Source: Arthrobacter sp. SLBN-83 (lineage in GTDB: Bacteria; Actinomycetota; Actinomycetes; Actinomycetales; Micrococcaceae). From it: DNA of 64,000 nucleotides. Each line of letters begins with the position of its first letter. Within the stretch, counting starts at the first letter, position 1. The notes beneath the pieces are model-generated. The model saw nothing but the letters and a program-made list of their open reading frames with translations. It had not been told where the DNA came from and searched no databases. This document shows, piece after piece, positions 54,966 to 63,136 of the stretch. The stretch spans positions 3,782,001 to 3,846,000 of the forward strand of contig NZ_VFMX01000001.1 in NCBI RefSeq assembly GCF_006715285.1. The letters run 5' to 3'. Made by a program: the position numbers and the translations under genes.

Positions 54966-55643
54966 ATGCCAGCAACCGAACAGCAGCTCACCATCACCGC
55001 AGGTGACGCCACCTTTTCCGCCATTTATGCCCGCCCCGCGAATCCCACGGCTACCGTGGTGGTGGCACACGGCGCTGGCGCCGGCATGGAGCACCCGTTC
55101 CTTCGCGGCTTCACCGATGCCTTGAACAGCCACGGCCTGGCCACCCTGCGGTTCAACTTCCCTTACCGCGAGGCAGGGCGGAAATTTCCCGACCGCCCTC
55201 CCTTGGCCATCGCAACCTGGCGGGCAGCCATGGACACTGCCCGAGCCCAGGCTGCGGCCCATGCTGACCGCGGGCCCGTGTGGGTGGCCGGCAAGTCGTT
55301 CGGTGGACGGATGGCGTCCATGGCCGTTGCCGAGGGCATGGAGACAGGAGGCCTGGTGTACCTGGGCTACCCCCTGCACGCTCCGGGGAAACCGGAGAAG
55401 CTCCGGGACGAACACCTGTACGGGCTGTCCACGCCCATGCTGTTCCTGCAGGGAACACGGGACACCTTTGCCACCGCTGACATCCTCGCGGACGTCGTGT
55501 CCCGGATCGGGCCCAATGCCGTCCTGCAGTGGGTGGAAGGCGGCGACCATTCGTTCGCGGTGGGAGGCAGGAAGCGCCCTGCCGACGAGGTGGGGGCATC
55601 CCTGGGCGCCCCTGTCGCCGACTTCATTGCCAGGCACTCCTGA
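54966..55643 (+). CDS. Alpha/beta hydrolase (TEX30/KANL3-like)
   Basis: A 225-residue hydrolase with VVVAHGAGAGMEHPFLRGF near residue 31 (oxyanion loop), the nucleophile elbow VAGKSFGGRMAS near 110, an acidic residue in LFLQGTRDTF near 160 and the catalytic His in EGGDHSF near 191. The GXSXGG elbow and the short length match the TEX30/KANL3-like group, related to dienelactone hydrolases. It is divergent from the LigD-type polymerase gene; the substrate is unknown. Confidence 0.85.
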   Translation: MPATEQQLTITAGDATFSAIYARPANPTATVVVAHGAGAGMEHPFLRGFTDALNSHGLATLRFNFPYREAGRKFPDRPPLAIATWRAAMDTARAQAAAHADRGPVWVAGKSFGGRMASMAVAEGMETGGLVYLGYPLHAPGKPEKLRDEHLYGLSTPMLFLQGTRDTFATADILADVVSRIGPNAVLQWVEGGDHSFAVGGRKRPADEVGASLGAPVADFIARHS

Positions 55644-55660
55644 GCGTCCTGGGCTTGCAG

Positions 55661-58297
55661 CTATTTACGCTGTTTGGTTCGCGCGGTGGCCGCGGCAGAC
55701 CAAGGATCCTCCGGCCAGGGGTGCTTGGGGTAGCGGCCCCGCATTTCCGCACGTACCTGGCCGTACGGTCCCGACCAGAATGACGTGAGGTCACCGGTGA
55801 CGGCGAGGGGGCGGCGGGCCGGCGAAAGCAGGTGGAACAGCACGGGGACCCGGCCTCCCAGCAGCCTCGGGGACTCTGCCAGGCCAAAGCACTCCTGCAG
55901 TTTTACCGCCACCACGGGCGCAGCAGCGCCAGCACCGGGCTCAGGGTAGTCAATCCGGATCCTGGAGCCGCTGGGCACCTCAAGGGCTTCCGGCGCAAGC
56001 TCGTCCAGCCGTGCGGCTTCGGGCCACGGCAGCAGGCGGCGCAGGGGCTGGGCCAGGTCAAGGGAAGTGACCGGCTTGCCGGCAGCGAGCTCCTCCAGCT
56101 CCGGCCCCAGCCAGTCTTCCACCCGCGCCAGCAGCGCAGCGTCCGACACGTCGGGCCAGGGCTCTCCCAACCCACGATGCAGAAAGGCGAGCCGGCGCCG
56201 GAAGGAGGATGCCGCCGTCGACCATGCCAGCGCCGTGAGCCCCCCGGACTGCAGCGCCGCCGCCACGGCCTTCCTGCCCTGCTCAGCCGTGGGCCGGACG
56301 GGCGTGGCGGACAGCACGATGGCACCCAGCCGCCTGGTCCTGCGTGCGCTCACCCGGCCGCCGGAGAATTCCGCATCCACCGTGTCGGCCAACAGGTGCG
56401 AAGCCGCCCATTCGGCCACCGTGGCCGGGAGCGGTGCAGCGGCGCGGATCACGGCGCCGGTGCCGGCAGCGTCGCGGCCTTCCGCCCGGGACACTTCCGC
56501 CACGGCCAGCCATTCCTCCCCGGACAGGCTGCTGCCAACGGGCAGGCCCGCCCGGGTGCCGGAGGTCAGCAGGTACTGCCCCGCACCCCCGCTGCCGGGC
56601 ACGCGTCGGGCCACCCGGTCCGGATAGGCGAGGGCGACGACGGCGCCCACAGCTTCCCCTCCGGTGGCAGGTATGGCGGGGCCCGCCGCGGCAGCGGTCT
56701 TTTGCCGCCGTGCCAGCCCGGCCAGGCGTTTGGCCTCTTCTGCCCAGCGGCGACCGGCCGGGCCCGGGTCGGCGCGGAGCTGGGACACGAGGCGGGGCAG
56801 GTCTGCGCCCGGGGCACGCTGGTCCCCGGAAAGCGCGGCCACCACCTCTGCGGCGAGCTGCGGGCCAAGGGAGGCACCGCCGTCGAGCAATGCCCGGGCC
56901 AGCCGGGGATCGGCGGGTATTCCGGCAAGCGCTCGTCCGGCCTTCGTCACGTGGCCGTCGTCGGACACGGCGCCGAGCTCGCGGAGCACCTCGATGGCGT
57001 CCTCCATCGCCAGCCGTGGCGGCGCGTCCGGCAGGGTGAGTCCCTTACCGCCCGGCGCTCCCCAGCAGGCGAGGGTGAGGGCGGCGCCGGTCAGGTCTGC
57101 CACACTAATTTCCGGCGTCACGTGGGCGGGGGCCGCCCCGTACGCCTGCTGGGAGTAACAGCGGACCACGGTTCCCGGCCCTTGCCGGGCGGCACGGCCC
57201 GCACGCTGGTCGGCGGATGCGCGGGAGCAGGAAACTGTCACCAGCCCGCTCATGCCCCGGCCCGAGTCGCGCCGCGGTTCACGCGCCAGCCCGGAGTCGA
57301 TGACCAGCCGGACGCCGGGCACCGTAAGGGAGGACTCGGCAAGATCGGTGGAGACGATGATGCGCGGCGGATCTCCGGGACCGCGCCCCGACACCGCCCT
57401 GTCCTGCTCCGCTGCGCCCACCTGGCCGTGGAGTTCGAGGACCTCCACGGTGCGGCCCGTCCGGGTACGGAGCAGTGCAGCCACGTGGGAGACTTCCCTG
57501 GCACCAGGAAGGAACACCAGGGCGTCAATCGACTGGTCAGCGGCAAGGGCGCGGGCGTGGGCGTCCGCCGCTGCCGCGGCCACGTGGTCCAGGAAGGCGC
57601 GGCTTACTCCCCTGGCGTCCAGGCGCGCGGTCGGCGCCGGGAGCCACTGGACCTCCAAGGGATGGTTGACAGAAGGACAGTCGACGACGCGTGCCGGACC
57701 GCCGCCGTCGGGATCCCCCAGCAGCGCGGCGAACCTTGGCGCGTCCAGCGTTGCGGACATGGCGACGACGGCCAGGTCGCCCCGGAGCGTCCGGACCTCC
57801 GCGAGCATGCCCACCAGGAGGTCCGTCTCCAGCCCGCGTTCGTGCACCTCGTCCAGGACGACGGCGGCGGTCCCGTCCAGCCCGGGATCGGCCAGCAGGC
57901 GGTGCAGCAGGATGCCCGGGGTGACAAATTCGACCCGGGTGCCGGGGCCTGCATGGCGTTCCCCGCGGACGGTGTAGCCCACGCGGCTGCCCTTCCCGCC
58001 GGCTTCCGGTCCCCTTCCGTCCAAAACGGCGAGGCGGCGGGCGGCGGCCCGGGCGGCAACGCGCCTCGGTTGGGTGACGACGATGCGCCCGTGGCGGCCG
58101 TACAGATTCGCCATCAGCGGCGGGACGAGCGTGGTCTTGCCTGTTCCGGGCGGCGCCTGCACTACGGCGGCGCCCGGCGAACCGCCGCTTTGCAGCGCGC
58201 TTCGCAACGCGGGAAGGGAAGCTTCGAAGGCGAGCCCGGCGCCGATGGCCGCAAGGTCGAAAGCGTCGGCAGTCAGGGAGCCCTCAGGTGGAGTCAT
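55661..58297 (-). CDS. hrpB: ATP-dependent helicase HrpB
   Basis: An 878-residue DEAH-type RNA/DNA helicase. Seen: motif I QAPPGTGKTTLVPPL near residue 47, motif II LDEVHERGLETDLL near 145, motif III VAMSATLDAPRFA near 177, motif VI-like SRASADQRAGRAARQGPG near 345, and the HrpB-specific C-terminal region ending PKHPWPEDPWSAAATARTKQRK. ATG at 58297 gives the normal N-terminus; reading further upstream adds a Pro/Arg-rich stretch unlike the family. The cellular role of HrpB is poorly defined. Confidence 0.93.
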   Translation of the reverse strand: MTPPEGSLTADAFDLAAIGAGLAFEASLPALRSALQSGGSPGAAVVQAPPGTGKTTLVPPLMANLYGRHGRIVVTQPRRVAARAAARRLAVLDGRGPEAGGKGSRVGYTVRGERHAGPGTRVEFVTPGILLHRLLADPGLDGTAAVVLDEVHERGLETDLLVGMLAEVRTLRGDLAVVAMSATLDAPRFAALLGDPDGGGPARVVDCPSVNHPLEVQWLPAPTARLDARGVSRAFLDHVAAAAADAHARALAADQSIDALVFLPGAREVSHVAALLRTRTGRTVEVLELHGQVGAAEQDRAVSGRGPGDPPRIIVSTDLAESSLTVPGVRLVIDSGLAREPRRDSGRGMSGLVTVSCSRASADQRAGRAARQGPGTVVRCYSQQAYGAAPAHVTPEISVADLTGAALTLACWGAPGGKGLTLPDAPPRLAMEDAIEVLRELGAVSDDGHVTKAGRALAGIPADPRLARALLDGGASLGPQLAAEVVAALSGDQRAPGADLPRLVSQLRADPGPAGRRWAEEAKRLAGLARRQKTAAAAGPAIPATGGEAVGAVVALAYPDRVARRVPGSGGAGQYLLTSGTRAGLPVGSSLSGEEWLAVAEVSRAEGRDAAGTGAVIRAAAPLPATVAEWAASHLLADTVDAEFSGGRVSARRTRRLGAIVLSATPVRPTAEQGRKAVAAALQSGGLTALAWSTAASSFRRRLAFLHRGLGEPWPDVSDAALLARVEDWLGPELEELAAGKPVTSLDLAQPLRRLLPWPEAARLDELAPEALEVPSGSRIRIDYPEPGAGAAAPVVAVKLQECFGLAESPRLLGGRVPVLFHLLSPARRPLAVTGDLTSFWSGPYGQVRAEMRGRYPKHPWPEDPWSAAATARTKQRK

Positions 58298-58340
58298 CCG
58301 TCCATTCTGCCCTGACGGCGTGGGCCCCGCCGTTGGGGTC

Positions 58341-58958
58341 TCAGGGCTTGCCCTGCCCCTTGCCTTTGTTCTTGTCCTTGGCTTCCTTGGCGGTGTCCGA
58401 ACGCTGGTCACCGGGAACGGCCGCCGCCGGAGCAGGGGCGGGAGCCACGGCAGGCACCGCCGGTTCAACGGGCGCGGGGACGGGTTCACTTTGTGCGGTG
58501 TCGGCGAGTTGGTTGGTGTCGGGACGGGCAGGAGCCGCTGCGCTGGGTTCCGGCGCGGCAGGTGCTGCGGCGGCCGCTACTTTCGTGGCAATATCCGACT
58601 TCACTGCCGAGAGTGCGGTCTCGATGCCGCGGTACCGTGCAGCGGAGAGCCGGCCTGCTGCCGCGGCGTCGCCCAGGTCCTTCTCGAGTGCCTGCAGGGC
58701 GGCCAGCGCCCCGTCCATCCTGTTCTCTGCCGCCGCCTGGCTGATGCTCAGGACGCGGATCTGGAAGCCGCGGAGGACGTTTTCGTCGGCGTCTGCGGAC
58801 CGGATGCCCGCCGCTCCAACCACCAGTGCGGCGGCAACCAGGGTGCAGCACAGGACGATCAGGGCATGGGCCTTCCGACGGCGCAGGGGTACGGGACGCG
58901 CCCCGGCTGCCTCACCGGCAAGCCCAGGTGCCGCGGCCGGTTCCACCTTAGGCTGCAT
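58341..58958 (-). CDS. Uncharacterised single-pass membrane protein with Pro/Ala-rich tail
   Basis: A 205-residue protein, not recognised. A basic cytoplasmic start (VPLRRRKAH near residue 25) leads into one transmembrane segment (about 33-55). A helical domain follows (about 60-125, ENVLRGFQIRVLSISQAAAENR), then a long Ala/Pro-rich linker and a Lys/Gly-rich C-terminal end (KDKNKGKGQGKP). It overlaps the upstream small membrane gene by 11 bases, so the two are translated together. Confidence 0.72.
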   Translation of the reverse strand: MQPKVEPAAAPGLAGEAAGARPVPLRRRKAHALIVLCCTLVAAALVVGAAGIRSADADENVLRGFQIRVLSISQAAAENRMDGALAALQALEKDLGDAAAAGRLSAARYRGIETALSAVKSDIATKVAAAAAPAAPEPSAAAPARPDTNQLADTAQSEPVPAPVEPAVPAVAPAPAPAAAVPGDQRSDTAKEAKDKNKGKGQGKP

Positions 58959-59265
58959 GCCTGCCCCGCATCGGCATGGGAGCGGCGGACCGCAAGGGCA
59001 GCACGGTGACCGTTGCCGGGTCAGTCCCGGCGGGCAGCGCCATGGTCTTCTCCGCGGGCGAAGCGGCCCGGGCAAGGAGGAACCGGGCAACCGTCCGCAG
59101 CATGGTGGCGATCAACAGGCCGATGCCCAGTCCGAGGAGCACATGTCCGGCAAGATAGTGCTGGGCTGCTCCGGGGCCACCCTCCGCGGCAACCGCCGCG
59201 CCGCCAACGGTCAGCATCAGTGACAGGGCCGTACCGAAAATTGCGCCCATGGCTCCTGCTCCCAT
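58948..59265 (-). CDS. Small two-helix membrane protein
   Basis: A 105-residue protein, not recognised, with two hydrophobic segments (about residues 5-27 and 38-66) and a soluble C-terminal tail. It is the first gene of a two-gene unit with the following single-pass protein (11-base overlap). The promoter region carries two AGTAAGCTTACT-type palindromes, suggesting control by a MarR-like repressor encoded elsewhere. Confidence 0.7.
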   Translation of the reverse strand: MGAGAMGAIFGTALSLMLTVGGAAVAAEGGPGAAQHYLAGHVLLGLGIGLLIATMLRTVARFLLARAASPAEKTMALPAGTDPATVTVLPLRSAAPMPMRGRHAA

Positions 59266-59276
59266 CCCATTTAATC

Positions 59277-59310
59277 AGCAAGCTTACTAGTAATGCTCAG
59301 TAAGCTTACT
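59277..59310. promoter_or_regulatory. Two 12-bp palindromes, probable repressor sites
   Basis: AGCAAGCTTACT (59277-59288, one mismatch) and the perfect palindrome AGTAAGCTTACT (59299-59310) are centred 22 bases apart, about two helical turns. They lie 12-45 bases upstream of the small membrane gene start on the minus strand. The size and symmetry fit MarR-type operators. Confidence 0.65.
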
Positions 59311-59399
59311 ACTGGATGGCCCTGAAGCAAGAGTGCTGACGGCCGGCGTTCCCGGGCCCGGGGGTGCAAGCCCTTCCGCCAATGGGTTGGCAGGACCCC

Positions 59400-59915
59400 T
59401 CAGCGCGACGCTTCGAGCAGGCCCTCCGCCGGTGCAAGCCCGCTGTACCGGCCCCTGAAGAACAGCAGCGGTTCTGCGTCGTGCCGCGCGTGGAGATGGC
59501 GCACCGCGGCCACCACGATGGTGTGGTCGCCGCCGTCGTACTCCGCGTGAAGCTCGCAGTCGATCCAGGCGAGCGCACCATCGAGCACGGGACTTCCCAG
59601 CGGCGACGACGTGTGGCCGACTCCTGCGAACTTGTCTGCTTCCGGGCGGGCGAACTGCCCGGCGAGGTGCTGGTGCTCTGCAGGAAGGATGTTCACGGTG
59701 AAGGAACCGGCCTTCCGCAGCACCGGCCACGTGGATGAGGTGCGCGCCGGGCTGAACGTGACCAGGGCCGGATCCAGCGACAGGGATGCAAAGGACTGGC
59801 AGGTGAAGCCGGCGGGTCCGTCCGGGGTGGAACCGGTGATTACGGTCAGGCCGCTGGCGAAGGTTCCGAAAATGTCGCGAAGCCGGCGCGGAGCAAGATC
59901 TGAAGTGACTGTCAT
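59400..59915 (-). CDS. Flavin reductase family protein
   Basis: A 171-residue FMN-binding split-barrel protein. Seen: RRLRDIFGTFASGLTVITGS near residue 10, FTCQSFASLSLDPALVTFSP near 37 (flavin-binding region) and VGHTSSPLGSPVLDGALAWIDCELH near 98. Such proteins supply reduced flavin to two-component monooxygenases, but no monooxygenase is adjacent. An alternative is a flavoprotein with another substrate. A 199-base upstream region contains a large inverted repeat. Confidence 0.88.
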   Translation of the reverse strand: MTVTSDLAPRRLRDIFGTFASGLTVITGSTPDGPAGFTCQSFASLSLDPALVTFSPARTSSTWPVLRKAGSFTVNILPAEHQHLAGQFARPEADKFAGVGHTSSPLGSPVLDGALAWIDCELHAEYDGGDHTIVVAAVRHLHARHDAEPLLFFRGRYSGLAPAEGLLEASR

Positions 59916-60030
59916 GGAAGAGGCCTCTCGTCTGGATCGTTACCTCACCCAAGCATCCCCAAAAGGCCTGTTCAAGCCGCCTGAAACGAACGGACACGGG
60001 CCGCAACCCAGCGTCACGCCTGCACATCCG

Positions 60031-60080
60031 GCGTCATCCGGCAGGGATCCCGGAGCGCCTGCCGCGTCCTTGGATGACGC
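60031..60080 (-). repeat. Composite inverted repeat upstream of the flavin reductase gene
   Basis: An outer 9-bp pairing (60031-60039 with 60072-60080) and an inner 6-bp pairing (60040-60045 with 60058-60063), with 8 extra bases on one side, can form a long stem-loop. It lies within the 199-base gap 59916-60114, about 115 bases before the gene start. No T run follows. Confidence 0.55.
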
Positions 60081-60114
60081 AACATAAGGCGGTCTTCTCC
60101 GCCAGGCACGCCTG

Positions 60115-61053
60115 TTACCCGCGCTGGTCCAAAGCGGCCAGCAGCCGGCGGACCGATCCGCCCAGGTTCCAGTCCGTTGTTAGCTGCTCGAGTTCAGCGC
60201 GCGGCCCGCCCGCCACCGGTTGCAGCAGGGCGCCTGCCTCGTCCAGGGTGGGCAGTTCCAGGTTGCGCACCAAACGGACGACGGCGGGGGCTGCTTCCAG
60301 GTACGCGGCGGCGGCGGCAAGCTTGGCCTGGACGGGCCCGGACACCCCGCCGTCGGGATCTTCCGCCGCAGCCAGCAACCGTTCCAGGGTGCCGTGCTTG
60401 AGCAGCAGGGAGGCCGCCGTCTTCTCGCCGATTCCCGCCACACCGGGAAGGCCGTCGGAGGCGTCCCCGCGCAAGGTGGCATAGTCGGCGTACTGCTGGG
60501 GCAGGACCTTGTACTTGGCCACCACACTTTCTTCGGTGATGACTTCGAGGTTCTTCATGCCGCGGGCGGTGTAGATGACCCGGACTCCGCGGTCGTCGTC
60601 ACAGACCTGGAAGAGGTCGCGGTCGCCCGTAACGACGTCTACGGGAAAGGCAGCCTGGCTCGCATAGGTGCCCACGACGTCGTCGGCCTCATGCTGTGCC
60701 GCGCCCACGATGGCGATGCCGGCCAGCTCCAGCACCCGCCGGATCATGGGCAGCTGCGCTTCGAGCCCCTCCGGGACCACCTCGACGTCGGTGCCGTCCG
60801 GTACCGCCCGGGCCACGCGGTGGGCCTTGTAGGTGGGAAGCAGGTCCACGCGCCACTGGGGCCGCCAGTCGTCGTCCCAGCAGGCTACAAGGTGGGTGGC
60901 CTGGTAGTCGGTGGTGAGGCGGGCGATCATGTCCAGCAGCCCGCGGACGGCGTTGACCGGCGTTCCGTCCGGACGGCGGATGGTGTCCGGCAGGCCGTAG
61001 AAGGCACGGAAGTACAGGGAGGCAGTGTCGAGCAGCATAAGGCGCTGGGGCAT
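60115..61053 (-). CDS. 5'-3' exonuclease (Pol I N-terminal domain-like)
   Basis: A 312-residue stand-alone FEN-type nuclease homologous to the N-terminal domain of polA in this window. Seen: LMLLDTASLYFRAFYGLPD near residue 5, EADDVVGTYAS near 124 and DVVTGDRDLFQV near 141 (metal-binding acids), and the helix-hairpin-helix region GDASDGLPGVAGIGEKTAA near 196. It would process flaps and RNA primers. ATG at 61053 is chosen because reading further up gives non-family residues. It is divergent from the beta-propeller gene. Confidence 0.92.
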   Translation of the reverse strand: MPQRLMLLDTASLYFRAFYGLPDTIRRPDGTPVNAVRGLLDMIARLTTDYQATHLVACWDDDWRPQWRVDLLPTYKAHRVARAVPDGTDVEVVPEGLEAQLPMIRRVLELAGIAIVGAAQHEADDVVGTYASQAAFPVDVVTGDRDLFQVCDDDRGVRVIYTARGMKNLEVITEESVVAKYKVLPQQYADYATLRGDASDGLPGVAGIGEKTAASLLLKHGTLERLLAAAEDPDGGVSGPVQAKLAAAAAYLEAAPAVVRLVRNLELPTLDEAGALLQPVAGGPRAELEQLTTDWNLGGSVRRLLAALDQRG

Positions 61054-61144
61054 ACCTTGATCCTGACACGGAATGGCTCCGTACGGCAGGAGGCGGACCG
61101 GTGACCGAAGCGGCTGTTGACCCGGGATGGGCTGTGCAAAAGCG

Positions 61145-61173
61145 TTGACCCCGGAAGAAGCATGGGTAAGGAT
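61145..61173 (+). promoter_or_regulatory. Promoter of the beta-propeller gene
   Basis: TTGACC (61145-61150) and TAAGGA or AAGGAT (61167-61173) at 16-17 base spacing. The operator-like palindrome follows directly at the expected start site. Confidence 0.55.
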
Positions 61174-61176
61174 TAC

Positions 61177-61190
61177 GGAATACGCTTTCC
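61177..61190. promoter_or_regulatory. LacI-type operator candidate
   Basis: GGAATACGCTTTCC is a 14-bp imperfect palindrome with central CG. Its core ACGCTTTC is shared with the operator at 32760-32779. It lies just after the -10 box. Confidence 0.5.
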
Positions 61191-61209
61191 CATCCACACC
61201 AGGAGTGCC

Positions 61210-62505
61210 ATGTCCCCGGACCCGATCTCAATCAATGACAACGGAGCATGGTGCTGGTTCCAGGACGAGCGGGCCGTGGTCGATCCCGTTGCCAACACCC
61301 TGCTGGTGGGTTCCGTGGCTGCCCCGGAAGGCCCGGGCGGCGAAAGCCGGGGCGGCAACATCGAAATCGCAGTCCTGGACCTGGCCACCGGGCAGAGCAC
61401 GGTGCATGTCCTGCACCGGAAGCTGGAGCCTGACGACCACGACGCCCCTGCGCTGCTGATCAGGCCGGACGGCCGGTACCTGGCCATGTACGCCAAGCAC
61501 AAGACGGACAACGTTTCCCGCTGGCGGATCTCCACGCAGCCCCACGATGCCTCCGAATGGGGCGCCGAACAGTGCTTCGACTGGACGGAACTGGCGGACG
61601 GGCGCGGAGCCACCTACTCCAACCTGCACCGCCTGGACTCCGAGTCCCGCGTGTACAACTTTGTCCGGGCCATCAACGACGACCCCACCATGATGGTCTC
61701 GGAGGACGACGGCACCACTTGGAGTTTCGGCGGAAAGCTCTTCACCCGGCCCAAGGTGGGCTACGTCAACGGCTACACCCGCTACTTCGGCAACGGCACC
61801 GACCGCATCGACCTCATCACCACGGACCACCACCCCCGCGACTTCAACAACAGCATCTATCACGGCTTTATCCGGGACAACGCGCTGCACGACGGACAGG
61901 GCCAGGTGGTGTCCAAGCCCCTGCTCGGTTCCGCCGGCATCAACCAGAGCTCCCTCAGCACGGTTTTCCAGGCAGGCACCGAACTCGACGGGGACGTCCT
62001 CACCCACGGCTGGACTGTCGACCTCCGCGGCCAGGGTCCGCAGCTGGCCGCCATCATCAGCTGCCGGGCGAACGACGTCAACGGCGCCCTTGAGCGGGAG
62101 CAGGTGCTCGACGTCGACGATCACCGCCTGCTCTACGCGCGCTTCGACGGGACGCGCTGGCAGCTGCACCCTCTCGCAGCCGCCGGTCCGGCCCTGCTCC
62201 CCCACGAACAGGACTACACCGGGCTGGGTGCGGTGGACCCTTACGACCTGGACCGGGTGTACATCTCCGCTCCGGTCGATCCCCGGACTGGTGACGCCAC
62301 CGCGCATTACGAGATTTACGCCGGCCGGACCCGGGACGGCGGAGCCACGTGGGAGTGGGAGGCAGTGACGGCCAACTCCCGGGTGAACAACCTTCGTCCA
62401 ATAGTGCCGCCCGGAGACGCCGGGGTGCACGCGGTGTGCTGGTTCCGCGGCACCATGCGCTCCTCGCAGGCCTACGAAACTGAAGTCGTGGTGCTTTCCC
62501 GGTAA
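61210..62505 (+). CDS. BNR-4 repeat-containing beta-propeller protein
   Basis: A 431-residue protein of the BNR_4 type. The diagnostic segment DDHDAPALLIRPDGRYLAMY near residue 74 is followed by KHKTDN, and several Asp-box-like repeats (SEDDGTTW near 157, TRDGGATWEWE near 380) mark propeller blades. There is no signal peptide, so it should act in the cytoplasm. Some relatives are polysaccharide lyases; whether this one is catalytic is unknown. ATG at 61210 follows AGGAG. A LacI-type site suggests sugar-dependent control. Confidence 0.8.
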   Translation: MSPDPISINDNGAWCWFQDERAVVDPVANTLLVGSVAAPEGPGGESRGGNIEIAVLDLATGQSTVHVLHRKLEPDDHDAPALLIRPDGRYLAMYAKHKTDNVSRWRISTQPHDASEWGAEQCFDWTELADGRGATYSNLHRLDSESRVYNFVRAINDDPTMMVSEDDGTTWSFGGKLFTRPKVGYVNGYTRYFGNGTDRIDLITTDHHPRDFNNSIYHGFIRDNALHDGQGQVVSKPLLGSAGINQSSLSTVFQAGTELDGDVLTHGWTVDLRGQGPQLAAIISCRANDVNGALEREQVLDVDDHRLLYARFDGTRWQLHPLAAAGPALLPHEQDYTGLGAVDPYDLDRVYISAPVDPRTGDATAHYEIYAGRTRDGGATWEWEAVTANSRVNNLRPIVPPGDAGVHAVCWFRGTMRSSQAYETEVVVLSR

Positions 62506-62521
62506 CCTGGCGAGCAGGGCG

Positions 62522-63130
62522 CTACGCCTGTCCCCTCCATTGCGGCGCGTCGATCACGCGCGGGATGTACTCGAGCAGCTGGAGGCGTCCGTCGAAGGTC
62601 CTGCTGTCCACCATCTCCAGGGCAACGTCGGGGTAGCCGTCATAGATCCGTTCGCTTCCGGTGCGGCCGGTGATCAGGGGGAAGACAACCAGGCGGAAGC
62701 GGTCCACCAGGCCGGCTGCCACCAGGGACCGGCAAAGGCTGAGGCTGCCCAGGGTACTCAAGGGTCCCGCATGGACCTGCTTCATCTGCCTGACGGCCTC
62801 AACGGCGTCACCGGCCACCAGCTCGGAGTTCGGCCACTGGAGGGGCGCCGCCAGGCTGGCCGAAAAGACCACCTTGGGAACGGCAGCGAGGCCCGTCAAC
62901 GAAGCGCTCTCGTCCTCGGAGTAGCCTGTACCCCCGGCCGCTGCGTCCTCCGACATCCCGGACATGAGGCGGTAGGTGTTGGCCCCCATCAGATAGGTGC
63001 GCTGGGTACGGGCCTCCTGCTGGAGCCAGGCCAGGTATTCCGGACCCTCCAGGCCCCACCAGCCCGGCCAGCCCTCGCCGGAGGCGCACCCGTCCAGGGT
63101 GATGATCAGGTCCACCATCAGCTCGGCCAT
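62522..63130 (-). CDS. Dihydrofolate reductase-like (RibD C-terminal domain) protein
   Basis: A 202-residue RibD-C/DHFR-fold reductase, the second in the window (compare 46211-46771). Seen: VDLIITLDGCASGEGWPGWWG near residue 6, TYLMGANTYRLM near 45 and a late LVDRFRLVVFPLITGRTGSER segment near 140. The substrate is unknown. It starts 6 bases after the VWA gene, so the two are cotranscribed. It is convergent with the beta-propeller gene. Confidence 0.85.
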   Translation of the reverse strand: MAELMVDLIITLDGCASGEGWPGWWGLEGPEYLAWLQQEARTQRTYLMGANTYRLMSGMSEDAAAGGTGYSEDESASLTGLAAVPKVVFSASLAAPLQWPNSELVAGDAVEAVRQMKQVHAGPLSTLGSLSLCRSLVAAGLVDRFRLVVFPLITGRTGSERIYDGYPDVALEMVDSRTFDGRLQLLEYIPRVIDAPQWRGQA

Positions 63131-63136
63131 GGCGGG

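Noticed and set aside
55832..58315. Plus-strand ORF of 827 codons opposite hrpB
   Set aside because: Arg/Gly/Ala-rich shadow of HrpB, which has all helicase motifs in the other direction.
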